This document shows positions 50,975-58,848 of a DNA stretch of 64,000 nucleotides, piece after piece. The stretch spans positions 5,456,001 through 5,520,000 of the forward strand of contig NZ_LT594324.1 of NCBI RefSeq assembly GCF_900089605.1, written 5' to 3'. How positions within the stretch are numbered: the stretch's first letter is position 1; the number at the start of each line of letters is the position of its first letter. Origin of the DNA: Micromonospora narathiwatensis (GTDB lineage Bacteria; Actinomycetota; Actinomycetes; Mycobacteriales; Micromonosporaceae). A program made the translations under genes and the position numbers. The notes under the pieces are model-generated. The model ran no database searches and had not been told where the DNA came from. It saw only the letters and a list, made by a program, of their open reading frames with translations.

Positions 50975-51514
50975 ATGGGGGACCACGACGACCTGCGTAA
51001 ATTCATCACCGACCTGGCTGTGGTCCACGGGCGCGTGGTGCTCTCATCGGGCCGTGAGGCGGACTGGTACGTCGACCTGCGTCGCGTCACGCTCCATCAC
51101 CGGGCGGCACCGTTGGTCGGACGGGTGATGTGTGATCTCACCGCCGATTGGGCATACGACGCGGTCGGTGGGCTGACCCTCGGGGCCGATCCCGTCGCGG
51201 TGGCGATGTTGCACGCTGCGGCCGAGACCGACCGGCCGCTGGACGCGTTCGTGGTCCGCAAGGCGGGCAAGGCGCACGGTCTCCAACGGCGTATCGAGGG
51301 GCCGGACGTGGCAGGTCGCCGGGTCCTGGCGGTTGAGGACACCTCGACCACCGGCGGCAGTGTGTTGGCCGCGGTCGAGGCGTTGCGTGAGGCCGGGGCC
51401 GAGGTGGTCGGGGTTGCGGTTATTGTTGATCGAGGCGCTGGCGACGCGGTACGAGCCGCCGGACTGCCGTATCGGGCGGCCTATACGTTGGCTGACCTCG
51501 GCCTTGTGGCGTAA
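50975..51514 (+). CDS. pyrE: Orotate phosphoribosyltransferase
   Basis: A 179-residue PRTase: FITDLAVVHGRVVLSSGREADWYVDLRRVTLHH at the front is typical of PyrE, and the PRPP loop reads VLAVEDTSTTGGS. LVGRVMCDLTADWAYDAVGGLTLGADPVA matches too. It makes OMP from orotate and PRPP in pyrimidine synthesis. Unlike many bacteria, no other pyr gene is adjacent. Confidence 0.92.
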   Translation: MGDHDDLRKFITDLAVVHGRVVLSSGREADWYVDLRRVTLHHRAAPLVGRVMCDLTADWAYDAVGGLTLGADPVAVAMLHAAAETDRPLDAFVVRKAGKAHGLQRRIEGPDVAGRRVLAVEDTSTTGGSVLAAVEALREAGAEVVGVAVIVDRGAGDAVRAAGLPYRAAYTLADLGLVA

Positions 51515-51580
51515 AAGTTTGCCGATTCGGATTTGCTGATATGCAGGCGGATCGATGCTGCTGGTGGAAGGATGGAATAC

Positions 51581-51949
51581 GTGGGAACTGCGTTGGCTGA
51601 AATGACCATGCCTCAGATCTCGCCGCTCGCCGGCGAGCCGATCGAACGTGCCGATGCCGAGCGGCTCGCGGGGGTGCTGAAGGCCCTTGCCGACCCTGCC
51701 CGGCTGCGGCTGCTCAGTCTGATCCAGTCGGCACCCGAGGGAGAGGCGTGCGTGTGTGACCTCACCGCACCGCTCGGCCTCTCCCAGCCGACGGTCAGTC
51801 ACCACCTGCGTATCCTCACCGAGGCCGGCTTGCTGGAGCGGGAGAAGCGCGGTGTCTGGGCGTACTACCGGCTGGTGCCGACCGCGATCGCCACGATCGC
51901 GGATCTGCTCACCCCGCCGCGGAAGCGGGCCACCAAGAAGGCCCGCTGA
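51581..51949 (+). CDS. ArsR family transcriptional regulator
   Basis: A 122-residue winged-helix repressor: LAGVLKALADPARLRLLSLI, then ACVCDLTAPLGLSQPTVSHHLRILTEAGLLEREKRGVWAYYRLV. The pair Cys-Val-Cys in the recognition-adjacent helix is the As(III)/Sb(III)-binding site of ArsR-type sensors, so metal sensing is likely. A Lys/Arg-rich tail (PPRKRATKKAR) follows. GTG 51581 has GGAAGG nine bases upstream; ATG 51572 lies too close to it. No arsenite pump or metal transporter is adjacent, so its target lies elsewhere or is its own gene. Confidence 0.88.
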   Translation: MGTALAEMTMPQISPLAGEPIERADAERLAGVLKALADPARLRLLSLIQSAPEGEACVCDLTAPLGLSQPTVSHHLRILTEAGLLEREKRGVWAYYRLVPTAIATIADLLTPPRKRATKKAR

Positions 51950-52081
51950 AACCGGACGTTGCTGAGTCCGGGGTGGCCGCGTCAATAAGGCGCGGCAACT
52001 GGTGGCGTGCCAGGGGTGGCGCCACCATCCGACGGTGACGGCTGCCCGTCTCCGTACCACCCGCAGGTAGACAGGTTGTTG

Positions 52082-52117
52082 CCGATGGCCGGCCCCCACC
52101 AGGGGGCCGGCCATCGG
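52082..52117. terminator. Bidirectional terminator between ArsR and DedA genes
   Basis: A perfect 16-bp stem (52082-52097 with 52102-52117) and loop ACCA, 13 bases beyond the DedA stop and 132 bases after ArsR. The stretch 51950-52081 holds nothing else that I can support. Confidence 0.85.
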
Positions 52118-52130
52118 CGCAGCCGTTCGA

Positions 52131-52940
52131 TCAGCGGCGGTGCTGGCCGCGCTGGCCGTGCCGCGGGTCGTCGTCGTCCCCGACCTCGCGCCGGATCGCG
52201 TCGGCGGCGCCGGCCGCGCTGGCCGCGGCGACCACCGCGACCGCCTCGCCGCGCTTGCGTGCCCGCCGGTCGCGGAGGAACTCGAAGAAGATCGGCAGTA
52301 CCGAGATCACGATGATCAGGGCGACCACCGGCAGGATGTACCGGTCGATCTTGTCGCCGATCGCGTTGTAGATCTGGTCGGCCAGCAGGTACCCGATCAG
52401 CAGGATGCCGTCCACCCAGAGGATCGCGCCGATCACGTTCCAGAGGAAGAACTGCCGGGCCGGCATGCCGAGCACGCCGGCGACCGGGTTGAGGAAGGTC
52501 CGCACGATCGGGATGAAGCGGGCCAGCACGACGGCCTTCGCCGGGCCGAACTTCTGGAAGTAGTACTCGGCCTTCTCCACGTACTCCCGCTTGAAGAGAC
52601 GGGAGTTGGGCTTGTCGAACATCCGCCGGCCGTACCGGGCGCCGAACCAGTGCCCGAGCTGGGCGCCGGCGATCGCGCAGAGCGGTCCGCCGATCAGCAG
52701 CGCGATCAGGTTCAGCCGGGTGCCGGCACCGAAGATCGCGTCCGCCACCGGCGAGGCGGCCACCCCGGCCAGGAAGAGCAGCGAGTCGCCCGGGAAGAAG
52801 AAGCCGACCAGCAGGCCGGTCTCGGCGAAGAGGATCACCCAGACGCCGATCAACCCGAAAGTGTGGATCAGGTCCTTCGGATCGAGCGGGTTCAGGGCGA
52901 TGCTCTCGGAGAACATCCGCGTCTTCTCTGCTGTGTCCAC
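52131..52940 (-). CDS. DedA family membrane protein
   Basis: A 269-residue protein with the DedA pattern: FAETGLLVGFFFPGDSLLFLAGVAA, then GAQLGHWFGARYGRRMF, FQKFGPAKAVVLARFIPIVRTFLNPVAGVLGM and a C-terminal helix pair. The Gly-x-x-x-Arg-Phe-x-Pro element and the acidic residues are in place. Recent work shows DedA proteins to be lipid-flipping transporters (undecaprenyl phosphate or phospholipids). A His/Arg/Asp-rich tail follows. GTG 52940 follows TACCCT by eight bases; ATG 52916 is the other choice. Confidence 0.88.
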   Translation of the reverse strand: MDTAEKTRMFSESIALNPLDPKDLIHTFGLIGVWVILFAETGLLVGFFFPGDSLLFLAGVAASPVADAIFGAGTRLNLIALLIGGPLCAIAGAQLGHWFGARYGRRMFDKPNSRLFKREYVEKAEYYFQKFGPAKAVVLARFIPIVRTFLNPVAGVLGMPARQFFLWNVIGAILWVDGILLIGYLLADQIYNAIGDKIDRYILPVVALIIVISVLPIFFEFLRDRRARKRGEAVAVVAAASAAGAADAIRREVGDDDDPRHGQRGQHRR

Positions 52941-52959
52941 GGCCACAAAGGGTACCCAA

Positions 52960-52988
52960 GCCCGGTCCGGCATCGCGCCGGACCGGGC
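52960..52988 (-). terminator. Terminator of the Pnkp/Hen1 operon
   Basis: A perfect 12-bp stem (52960-52971 with 52977-52988) and 5-base loop, 7 bases after the Pnkp stop and just upstream of the DedA promoter. Confidence 0.8.
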
Positions 52989-52995
52989 GTACCGG

Positions 52996-55512
52996 TCACA
53001 GCCGGGGGTCGACCGGCTCGGACTCGCAGGCGAGGACCGCGAAGACCAGCTCGTGCCGCCGCCAGAGCGGGGCGTCCTCGGCCAGGGCGTCCAGTGCGGC
53101 CAGGCCGAGGCCGTGCTCGCGCAGGGCCAGCCCGCGCTTGCGCCCCAGCGAGCGCCGGCGCAGCGCGGCGAGCTGACCCGGCTCGGTGTACCCGGGACCG
53201 TAGATGATCCGCAGGTACTCCCGGCCCCGGCACTTGATGCCCGGCTGGAGCAGCGCGCCCTTCGGCGAGCGGGCGGCGAGCCCGGCGTACGGCTTGACCA
53301 CCATGCCCTCACCGCCGGTCGCGGTAAGCGCCAGCCACCAGTCGGTCGCCGCCGCCACCGCCGCCTCGTCGGACAGGTCGACCACCTGCCGGCGGGTCGG
53401 CGTGAAGAACTCCGGGTCCGCCGCGTAGAGCCGGTCGGCCAGGGCCAGGTGCCAGCCGTGGTCCCGGTCGGCGTAGCTGGCCCCGGCCCCGGCCAGCACG
53501 GCGAACGGCGCCAGCGTCACCCCGCGCAGCCCGTCGGTCGGCCCGACGTACGCCCGGTACGCCGCCGAGTACGCCTCGATCTCGGACGCCCGGTCGGCGA
53601 GCCGGCCGCGCAGCTCCCCGATCGGCAGTCCCCGGCCGGCGGCGGCGTCGAGCGTGGCGAGCGCCGCCGGCAGGGCGGCCCGGCCGGCGGCACCCACGCC
53701 GGCGTACTGCTCGCGGATCAGGCTGCCCGCCTTCGCCGACCAGGGGAGCAGCTCGCAGTCGAGCAGCAGCCAGTCGGTGCCCAGCTCGGCCCAGAGCCCG
53801 GCCGACGTGACCGCCGCGCGAACCCGGGCCAGCAGCTCGTCGTCGAGCGGCGGACCGAAGAACGGTCGGCCGGTACGGGTGTACGCCGCTCCGCCGGCGA
53901 ACCGCCCCGGCTCCCGCTCCACCAGCACCACGGCCCGCGAGCCCATGTGCTTCTCCTCGCAGACCACCCGCTCGACACCGGCCGAGCGGTGGTCCGCGAA
54001 CGCCTCCGCCGGGTGCTCCAGGAACCCGTCGACCGTCGACGTCGAGCAGGGCGCCATGGTCGGCGGCAGCCAGACCAGCCGATCCGGGTCGACCGCGTAC
54101 CGGCTCATCACCTCCAGCGCGGCGGCGGCGTTCTCCGCCGGCACGGTCAGCGACCCGTACGCGTGGGTGAGGTGCCGCCGCCCGGTGACGTCGGCCAGGT
54201 CCAGCACGCTGTCCGGGCGGGCCGGCGCGGGCGGGACCAGCGGGCGGGCCGGGGCGTACCACTCCTTCGCCGCCGGGACGGAGACCAGCTCCTTCTCCGG
54301 GTACCGCAGCGCGGTGAGCCGGCCGCCGAAGACGCAGCCGGTGTCGATGCAGATGGTGTTGTTCACCCACTCCGGCTCCGGGGTGGGGGTGTGCCCATAC
54401 ACGACCATGGCCGAGCCCCGGTAGTCGCGCGCCCACGGGTAGCGCACCGGCAGGCCGTACTCGTCGGTCTCGCCGGTGGTCTCGCCGAACAGCGCGAAGG
54501 CGCGGACCCGGCCGGACGCCCGGCCCTGGTACGTCTCCTTCAGCCCGGCGTGCGCGACCACCAGCCGGCCGCCGTCCAGCACGTAGTGGCTGACCAGGCC
54601 GTCGACGAAGGTCGCCACGTCCGCGACGAACCCCGCCGGCTCCGACTCCAGCTGGGCCATCGTCTCGGCCAGGCCGTGGGTCAGCCGCACGTCCCGGCCG
54701 CGCAGCTTGCGCAGCAGCTTCTGCTCGTGGTTGCCCGGCACGCAGATCGCGTGGCCGGCCGCCACCATGCCCATCACCAGGCGGAGCACCCCGGGGGAGT
54801 CCGGGCCGCGGTCCACCAGGTCACCCACGAAGACCGGGGTACGCCCGGCGGGGTGCACCGCGTCCACCGGGCGGCCCGCGTCGTCGTGGGCCAGCGCGTA
54901 GCCCAGCCGGAGCAGCAGCGCCTCCAGTTCCTCCCGGCAGCCGTGCACGTCGCCGATGATGTCGAACGGCCCGGTCAGCTCGCGCCGGTCGTTGAACAGC
55001 TTCTCGTAGCGGATCTCGGCGGTGTCGATCTCCTCGACCCCGCGCAGTACGTGCACCTTGCGGAAGCCCTCCCGGGCCAGCCGCCCGTACGACTGCCGCA
55101 GGTCCCGCCGCATCCGGGTGAGCACCTGGCGGCCGTGCGTCCGGTCGGCCCGGCCCCGCGTACGCTCCCAGGCCAGCGCCTCCGGCACGTCCAGCACGAT
55201 CGCCACCGGCAGCACGTCGTGCTCGCGGGCCACCCTCACCAGGGCGGCCCGGGCGTGCGGCTGGAGGTTGGTCGCGTCGACCACGGTGAGCCGGCCCCGG
55301 CGCAGCCGCAGCCCGGCGACGTGGTGCAGCGCGTCGAACGCGTCGCCGGAGGCGGACTGGTCGTTCTCGTCGTCGGCCACCATCCCCCGGAAGGTGTCCG
55401 AGGAGAGCACCTGGCTGGGCCGGAAGTGCCGCCGGGCGAAGGTGGACTTGCCGGAGCCGGAGACGCCGACCAGCGCCACCAGGGCCAGCTCGGGAATGTC
55501 CAGGATGGTCAT
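52996..55512 (-). CDS. pnkp: Polynucleotide kinase-phosphatase-ligase Pnkp (RNA repair)
   Basis: An 838-residue three-domain protein. The kinase has P-loop GVSGSGKST at 16-24 and DATN. The phosphatase starts near 180 with GDVHG at 187-191, then GDLVDRG, GNHE and VAHAG, the metallophosphoesterase set. The nucleotidyltransferase/ligase has EEKHMGSR with the AMP-accepting Lys at 521, and later EGMVVKPY. It heals and, with Hen1, seals RNA broken by ribotoxins: kinase on 5'-OH ends, phosphatase on 2',3'-cyclic phosphates. Its ATG overlaps the hen1 stop by 4 bases. Size and order match the well-studied clostridial and Anabaena systems. Confidence 0.96.
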   Translation of the reverse strand: MTILDIPELALVALVGVSGSGKSTFARRHFRPSQVLSSDTFRGMVADDENDQSASGDAFDALHHVAGLRLRRGRLTVVDATNLQPHARAALVRVAREHDVLPVAIVLDVPEALAWERTRGRADRTHGRQVLTRMRRDLRQSYGRLAREGFRKVHVLRGVEEIDTAEIRYEKLFNDRRELTGPFDIIGDVHGCREELEALLLRLGYALAHDDAGRPVDAVHPAGRTPVFVGDLVDRGPDSPGVLRLVMGMVAAGHAICVPGNHEQKLLRKLRGRDVRLTHGLAETMAQLESEPAGFVADVATFVDGLVSHYVLDGGRLVVAHAGLKETYQGRASGRVRAFALFGETTGETDEYGLPVRYPWARDYRGSAMVVYGHTPTPEPEWVNNTICIDTGCVFGGRLTALRYPEKELVSVPAAKEWYAPARPLVPPAPARPDSVLDLADVTGRRHLTHAYGSLTVPAENAAAALEVMSRYAVDPDRLVWLPPTMAPCSTSTVDGFLEHPAEAFADHRSAGVERVVCEEKHMGSRAVVLVEREPGRFAGGAAYTRTGRPFFGPPLDDELLARVRAAVTSAGLWAELGTDWLLLDCELLPWSAKAGSLIREQYAGVGAAGRAALPAALATLDAAAGRGLPIGELRGRLADRASEIEAYSAAYRAYVGPTDGLRGVTLAPFAVLAGAGASYADRDHGWHLALADRLYAADPEFFTPTRRQVVDLSDEAAVAAATDWWLALTATGGEGMVVKPYAGLAARSPKGALLQPGIKCRGREYLRIIYGPGYTEPGQLAALRRRSLGRKRGLALREHGLGLAALDALAEDAPLWRRHELVFAVLACESEPVDPRL

Positions 55513-56945
55513 GCGCCGGTCTCCTCCTTCCGGGTCAGCACGGCGAGCTGCGTGGGGTTGCCCAGCTCGGGGTCGTCGTCGCCGACCCCGACGATCGTGG
55601 CGGTGTAGCCGTGGGTCGCCGACACACGCTCGACCCAGGCGGCGAACTCGGCCCGGGTCCACTCGAACCGGTGGTCGGCGTGCCGGAACCGGCCCGCGCC
55701 CAGCCCCTCGTAGCGGACGTTGTACTCGGCGTTCGGGGTGGTCACCACGACCGTGCCGGCCCGGGCGTGCCCGAACACCGCGTCCTCCAGCGCCGGCAGG
55801 CGCGGCGGGTCGACGTGCTCGATCACCTCCATGAGCACCGCCGCGTCGTAGCCGCGCAGCCGGTCGTCCCGGTAGGTCAGCGCCGACTGCCACAGCCTGA
55901 TCCGGTCCCGCTGCCGTTCCGGCAGCCGGTCCAGCCGTAGCCGCCGGGCGGCCAGGGTGAGCGCCTGACTCGACACGTCGGTGCCGACGATCTCGGTGAA
56001 CCGCCGGTCGGCGACCAGCGCGGCGAGCAGCGCCCCGGCCCCGCAGCCCAGGTCCAGCACCCGGGACGCCCCGCTGTCGCGCAGCGCGGCCAGCACCGCC
56101 TCGCGCCGGCGTACGGCCAGTGAGGCGCGCTTCTGGTCCGCCTCCTCAGCCGGTTCCGCCGGGTTGACGCTGTCGTCGGCGGGTGCCTCGTCGGCCAGCC
56201 GCAGCTCGGCGAGGCGGGCCAGCGCCTCACCCGCGAGGGCCCGGCGGTGCGCCAGGTAGCGGCGGGTGATCAGGGACCGCTCGGGGTGCTCGGCCAGCCA
56301 GCCGGCACCGGCCCGGAGCAGCTTGTCCACCTCGTCCGGCGCCACCCAGTAGTGCTTGGCGTCGTCCAGCACGGGCAGCAGCACGTACAGGTGGTTGAGC
56401 GCGTCGGCGACCCGCAGCTCGCCGGTGAGCGTCAGGTCGACGTAGCGGCTGTCGCCCCACTCCGGGTACGTCTCGTCGAGCGGGATCGGGGTGGCGGTCA
56501 CCGTCCAGCCGAGCGGGGCGAAGACCCGTACGGCCAGCTCGGCGCCGCCCCGGCAGCGCAGCACCGGCACCCGTACCTCCAGCGGGATCGGGGTGGCGGC
56601 CAGCTCCGGCCGGTCGCGGGACTCGCCGCGCAGCGCCGACCGGAACACCTTGGCGAGCGCGGAGGAGAGCAGGCTGGACGCGGCGTACGGGCGGTCGTTG
56701 ACGTACCGGCCGAGGGTGAAGGCGTCCGGGGTGGGCACCTGCCTGCGACCCTGACCGCCGCCCAGCCTGAGCGGATCGATCTCGACCAGCAGGGCCGCCG
56801 TGCACCGCTGCTCGTCCGCCTCGGGGTAGAGCACGTGCGCGGTGCCCGCCGGCAGGTCGAAGCTCTGCACGCGGTCCGGGTGCTTGACGAGGAGGTGGCC
56901 GAGGTCGGTCGCGGGGCGGTGGGTCGTGGTCAGGGTCAGCAGCAC
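55509..56945 (-). CDS. hen1: 3'-terminal RNA ribose 2'-O-methyltransferase Hen1
   Basis: A 478-residue protein. The first ~240 residues are the bacterial Hen1 N-terminal domain that activates the Pnkp ligase (GRYVNDRPYAASSLLSSALAKVFRSAL, DETYPEWGDSRYVDLTLTG). The C-terminal ~200 residues are the methyltransferase with SAM motif VLDLGCGAGALLAAL and the metal site EVIEHVDPPRL. It marks the 3' end at the break with a 2'-O-methyl before sealing so that the repaired RNA resists a second cut. GTG 56945 is the start in the conserved position. First gene of the operon. Confidence 0.96.
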   Translation of the reverse strand: MLLTLTTTHRPATDLGHLLVKHPDRVQSFDLPAGTAHVLYPEADEQRCTAALLVEIDPLRLGGGQGRRQVPTPDAFTLGRYVNDRPYAASSLLSSALAKVFRSALRGESRDRPELAATPIPLEVRVPVLRCRGGAELAVRVFAPLGWTVTATPIPLDETYPEWGDSRYVDLTLTGELRVADALNHLYVLLPVLDDAKHYWVAPDEVDKLLRAGAGWLAEHPERSLITRRYLAHRRALAGEALARLAELRLADEAPADDSVNPAEPAEEADQKRASLAVRRREAVLAALRDSGASRVLDLGCGAGALLAALVADRRFTEIVGTDVSSQALTLAARRLRLDRLPERQRDRIRLWQSALTYRDDRLRGYDAAVLMEVIEHVDPPRLPALEDAVFGHARAGTVVVTTPNAEYNVRYEGLGAGRFRHADHRFEWTRAEFAAWVERVSATHGYTATIVGVGDDDPELGNPTQLAVLTRKEETGA

Positions 56946-57011
56946 GTTCTTGATGTTCTCAGGGGTGTCGATCTGGTTTCGGATCGTTCGGGATGTCCCG
57001 GGTAGGACGGT

Positions 57012-57039
57012 GCCCCGCCGACCGGGTGGTCGGCGGGGC
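57012..57039 (-). terminator. Terminator of the first LPXTG gene
   Basis: A perfect 12-bp stem (57012-57023 with 57028-57039) and loop GGGT, 27 bases after the stop. It also lies about 65 bases upstream of hen1, separating it from the surface protein genes. Confidence 0.85.
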
Positions 57040-57065
57040 GCCGTGGTTGCGCAGTGCGCCTGGGG

Positions 57066-58649
57066 TCAGGCGACGAAGCGCGTCTTGCGGCGGCGGGCCA
57101 CCACGTAGCCGCCCACGCCGGCCGTGAGGAGCAGGGCGCCGACGCCGGCGATCAGGCCGGTGGAGCTACCGGTGATCGGCAGCGTGCCGCCGTCGCCGCC
57201 GTGGCCATCGCCACCGCCACCGCCACCGGCGTCGCCCTGGCCGCCCGCTGCGGTTACGACGATCTTGGCGAGGTCGTTGGCCGGGTTCAGGTCCTGCAAT
57301 CCGTCGTCGTGCGCGTCGTTGTGGAGCAGCTGGACCTCGCCGGTGAGGGTGCCGGCCTTGTCGATACGCAGGGTGAACGGGAACTCGGCCTTCTTGCCGC
57401 GGCCCACCACTTCAGGCAGGTAGCAGGCGTAGACGGCAGCATCGGCCTTGCCGGCGGTGCACTGCTCCGGGGCCTTCGTCGCCGTGGTGCCCTCGGGCAG
57501 GGTGACCAGCACCACGGTGTAGCGGCCTTGCTCGCCACCGGCGTTGATCGCTGCCGGGCCGTTGTTGGTGAAGCCGACCGTGACCGGGATGCTCTCGCCG
57601 ACCTCTCCGCGCACGGTGGCGCCGTCGGCCGCCACATCGGCCTGCTGGTCACCCTGCACGGTGAGCTGAATCCACGTCTCGTTGTTGGTCGGGTCGACGT
57701 CGGTCTGTTCCTTGAGCAGGCGGCTCATGGTGCGGGAGGGAGCCGACGACGTGAGCGTGAGGACACCGTCGTCGCCCCTGGTGCTCTCTCCGAGGCCGGG
57801 CATCTGGGCCCGGAACGCGTCCCAGTCGGCCGGGGTCATCCAGATGGCGGAGCCGTTGACCTTGTTCGGGGCCCAGGCGTCACCAGGGATGGCGAAGGCG
57901 AACGAGTCGTCCAGCTTTGCGCTGCCGCCCGCCGTCACTGTGCCGTCGAGCTTGCAGGCGTAGACGTTCGTGGCGAAACTGTTCGCGAAGTACTCGCAGT
58001 TCTGGTACCGCCTGGACGGGGCCAGCTCGTACGAGCCGTAGAAGAAGAGGACGGCTCCGTGGACGTGAGTCTGACCCTGGTTGCCCACCTCGAGCGCCGC
58101 CCGCACAGTGCTGCCCGGGCTGCCGTTCAGGTGAAGCAAGGGCTCGGCGGTCAGGTCGACGCCCTCGCCGACGGTGATGGTGGACTCGTAGCTGGCCGTC
58201 CCGGCGTTCTGCGTGGTGACCGTGTACTTCAGCGTGCCTTCCTGCCCCGCCTTGGCGGTCTCCCGAGGCAGCACGGGGAGGGTGAGCAGGCTGAGGCTCG
58301 GCTTCGGGTCGACCTTCTTCACGCAGGTGAGGACGGCGCCCTCCTCGCTGCAGGAGCCCTGACCCACCGGCATCCGCACCTCAGCGAAGCCGTCGACGTC
58401 GCTGCGATCCACCTTGACGGTGTAGTCGGTGAATGGCTCGTTCACCAGCGAGTACAGCGAGATCCACTTCTCCGGTCCGCCGGGGGCGACGATGACGGGG
58501 TTCGCATACAGCGAGAAGCCCTGGGCGCCCTTGACGTCGGCGATGCTGGGGGTGGGGTCAGCCGCGAAGGCGGGGGTGGCGGAGGCGGCGACGAACGCGC
58601 CTGCGACGCCCAACCCGGCGAGCCAGCGCCGGGCGGAGTTCCTGAGCAT
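57066..58649 (-). CDS. LPXTG cell-wall anchored surface protein (tandem copy A)
   Basis: A 527-residue protein. Signal peptide MLRNSARRWLAGLGVAGAFVAASATPAFA. The C-terminus has a Gly/Asp-rich linker, LPITG, a helix and RRRKTRF, a standard sortase signal, so it is linked to peptidoglycan. In between are about three beta-sandwich-like units of ~130 residues with the motif GEGVDL and conserved Cys (NCEYF, ACKL, QCTAG, ACYLP) likely in disulfides, of the DUF11/CARDB-like type. It is the most diverged of the three tandem copies. No sortase is encoded in the window. Function unknown; adhesion or surface coat is a guess. Confidence 0.8.
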   Translation of the reverse strand: MLRNSARRWLAGLGVAGAFVAASATPAFAADPTPSIADVKGAQGFSLYANPVIVAPGGPEKWISLYSLVNEPFTDYTVKVDRSDVDGFAEVRMPVGQGSCSEEGAVLTCVKKVDPKPSLSLLTLPVLPRETAKAGQEGTLKYTVTTQNAGTASYESTITVGEGVDLTAEPLLHLNGSPGSTVRAALEVGNQGQTHVHGAVLFFYGSYELAPSRRYQNCEYFANSFATNVYACKLDGTVTAGGSAKLDDSFAFAIPGDAWAPNKVNGSAIWMTPADWDAFRAQMPGLGESTRGDDGVLTLTSSAPSRTMSRLLKEQTDVDPTNNETWIQLTVQGDQQADVAADGATVRGEVGESIPVTVGFTNNGPAAINAGGEQGRYTVVLVTLPEGTTATKAPEQCTAGKADAAVYACYLPEVVGRGKKAEFPFTLRIDKAGTLTGEVQLLHNDAHDDGLQDLNPANDLAKIVVTAAGGQGDAGGGGGGDGHGGDGGTLPITGSSTGLIAGVGALLLTAGVGGYVVARRRKTRFVA

Positions 58650-58677
58650 GTGGGGTCCTCCTGTGGGATGGATGCCG

Positions 58678-58848
58678 CGACGCCCCGCCGACCGGTGCCG
58701 GTCGACGGGGCGTCGGGTGGTGTCGTACCGATCAGGCGACGAACCGGGTCTTGCGACGGCGGGCGATCACGTAGCCGCCCGCGCCGGCCGCCAGCAGCAG
58801 GGCGCCGATGCCGGCGATCAGGCCGGTGGAGGAACCGGTGATCGGCAG
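58678..58848. repeat. 171-bp segment identical to 60412-60582
   Basis: No base differs between 58678-58848 and 60412-60582 over 171 bases. It covers the terminator, the stop and the last ~40 codons (anchor signal) of copies B and C. Confidence 0.9.
58679..58714 (-). terminator. Terminator of the second LPXTG gene
   Basis: A 17-bp stem with one mismatch (58679-58695 with 58698-58714), loop TG, 18 bases after the stop. Repeated exactly at 60413-60448. Confidence 0.85.
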
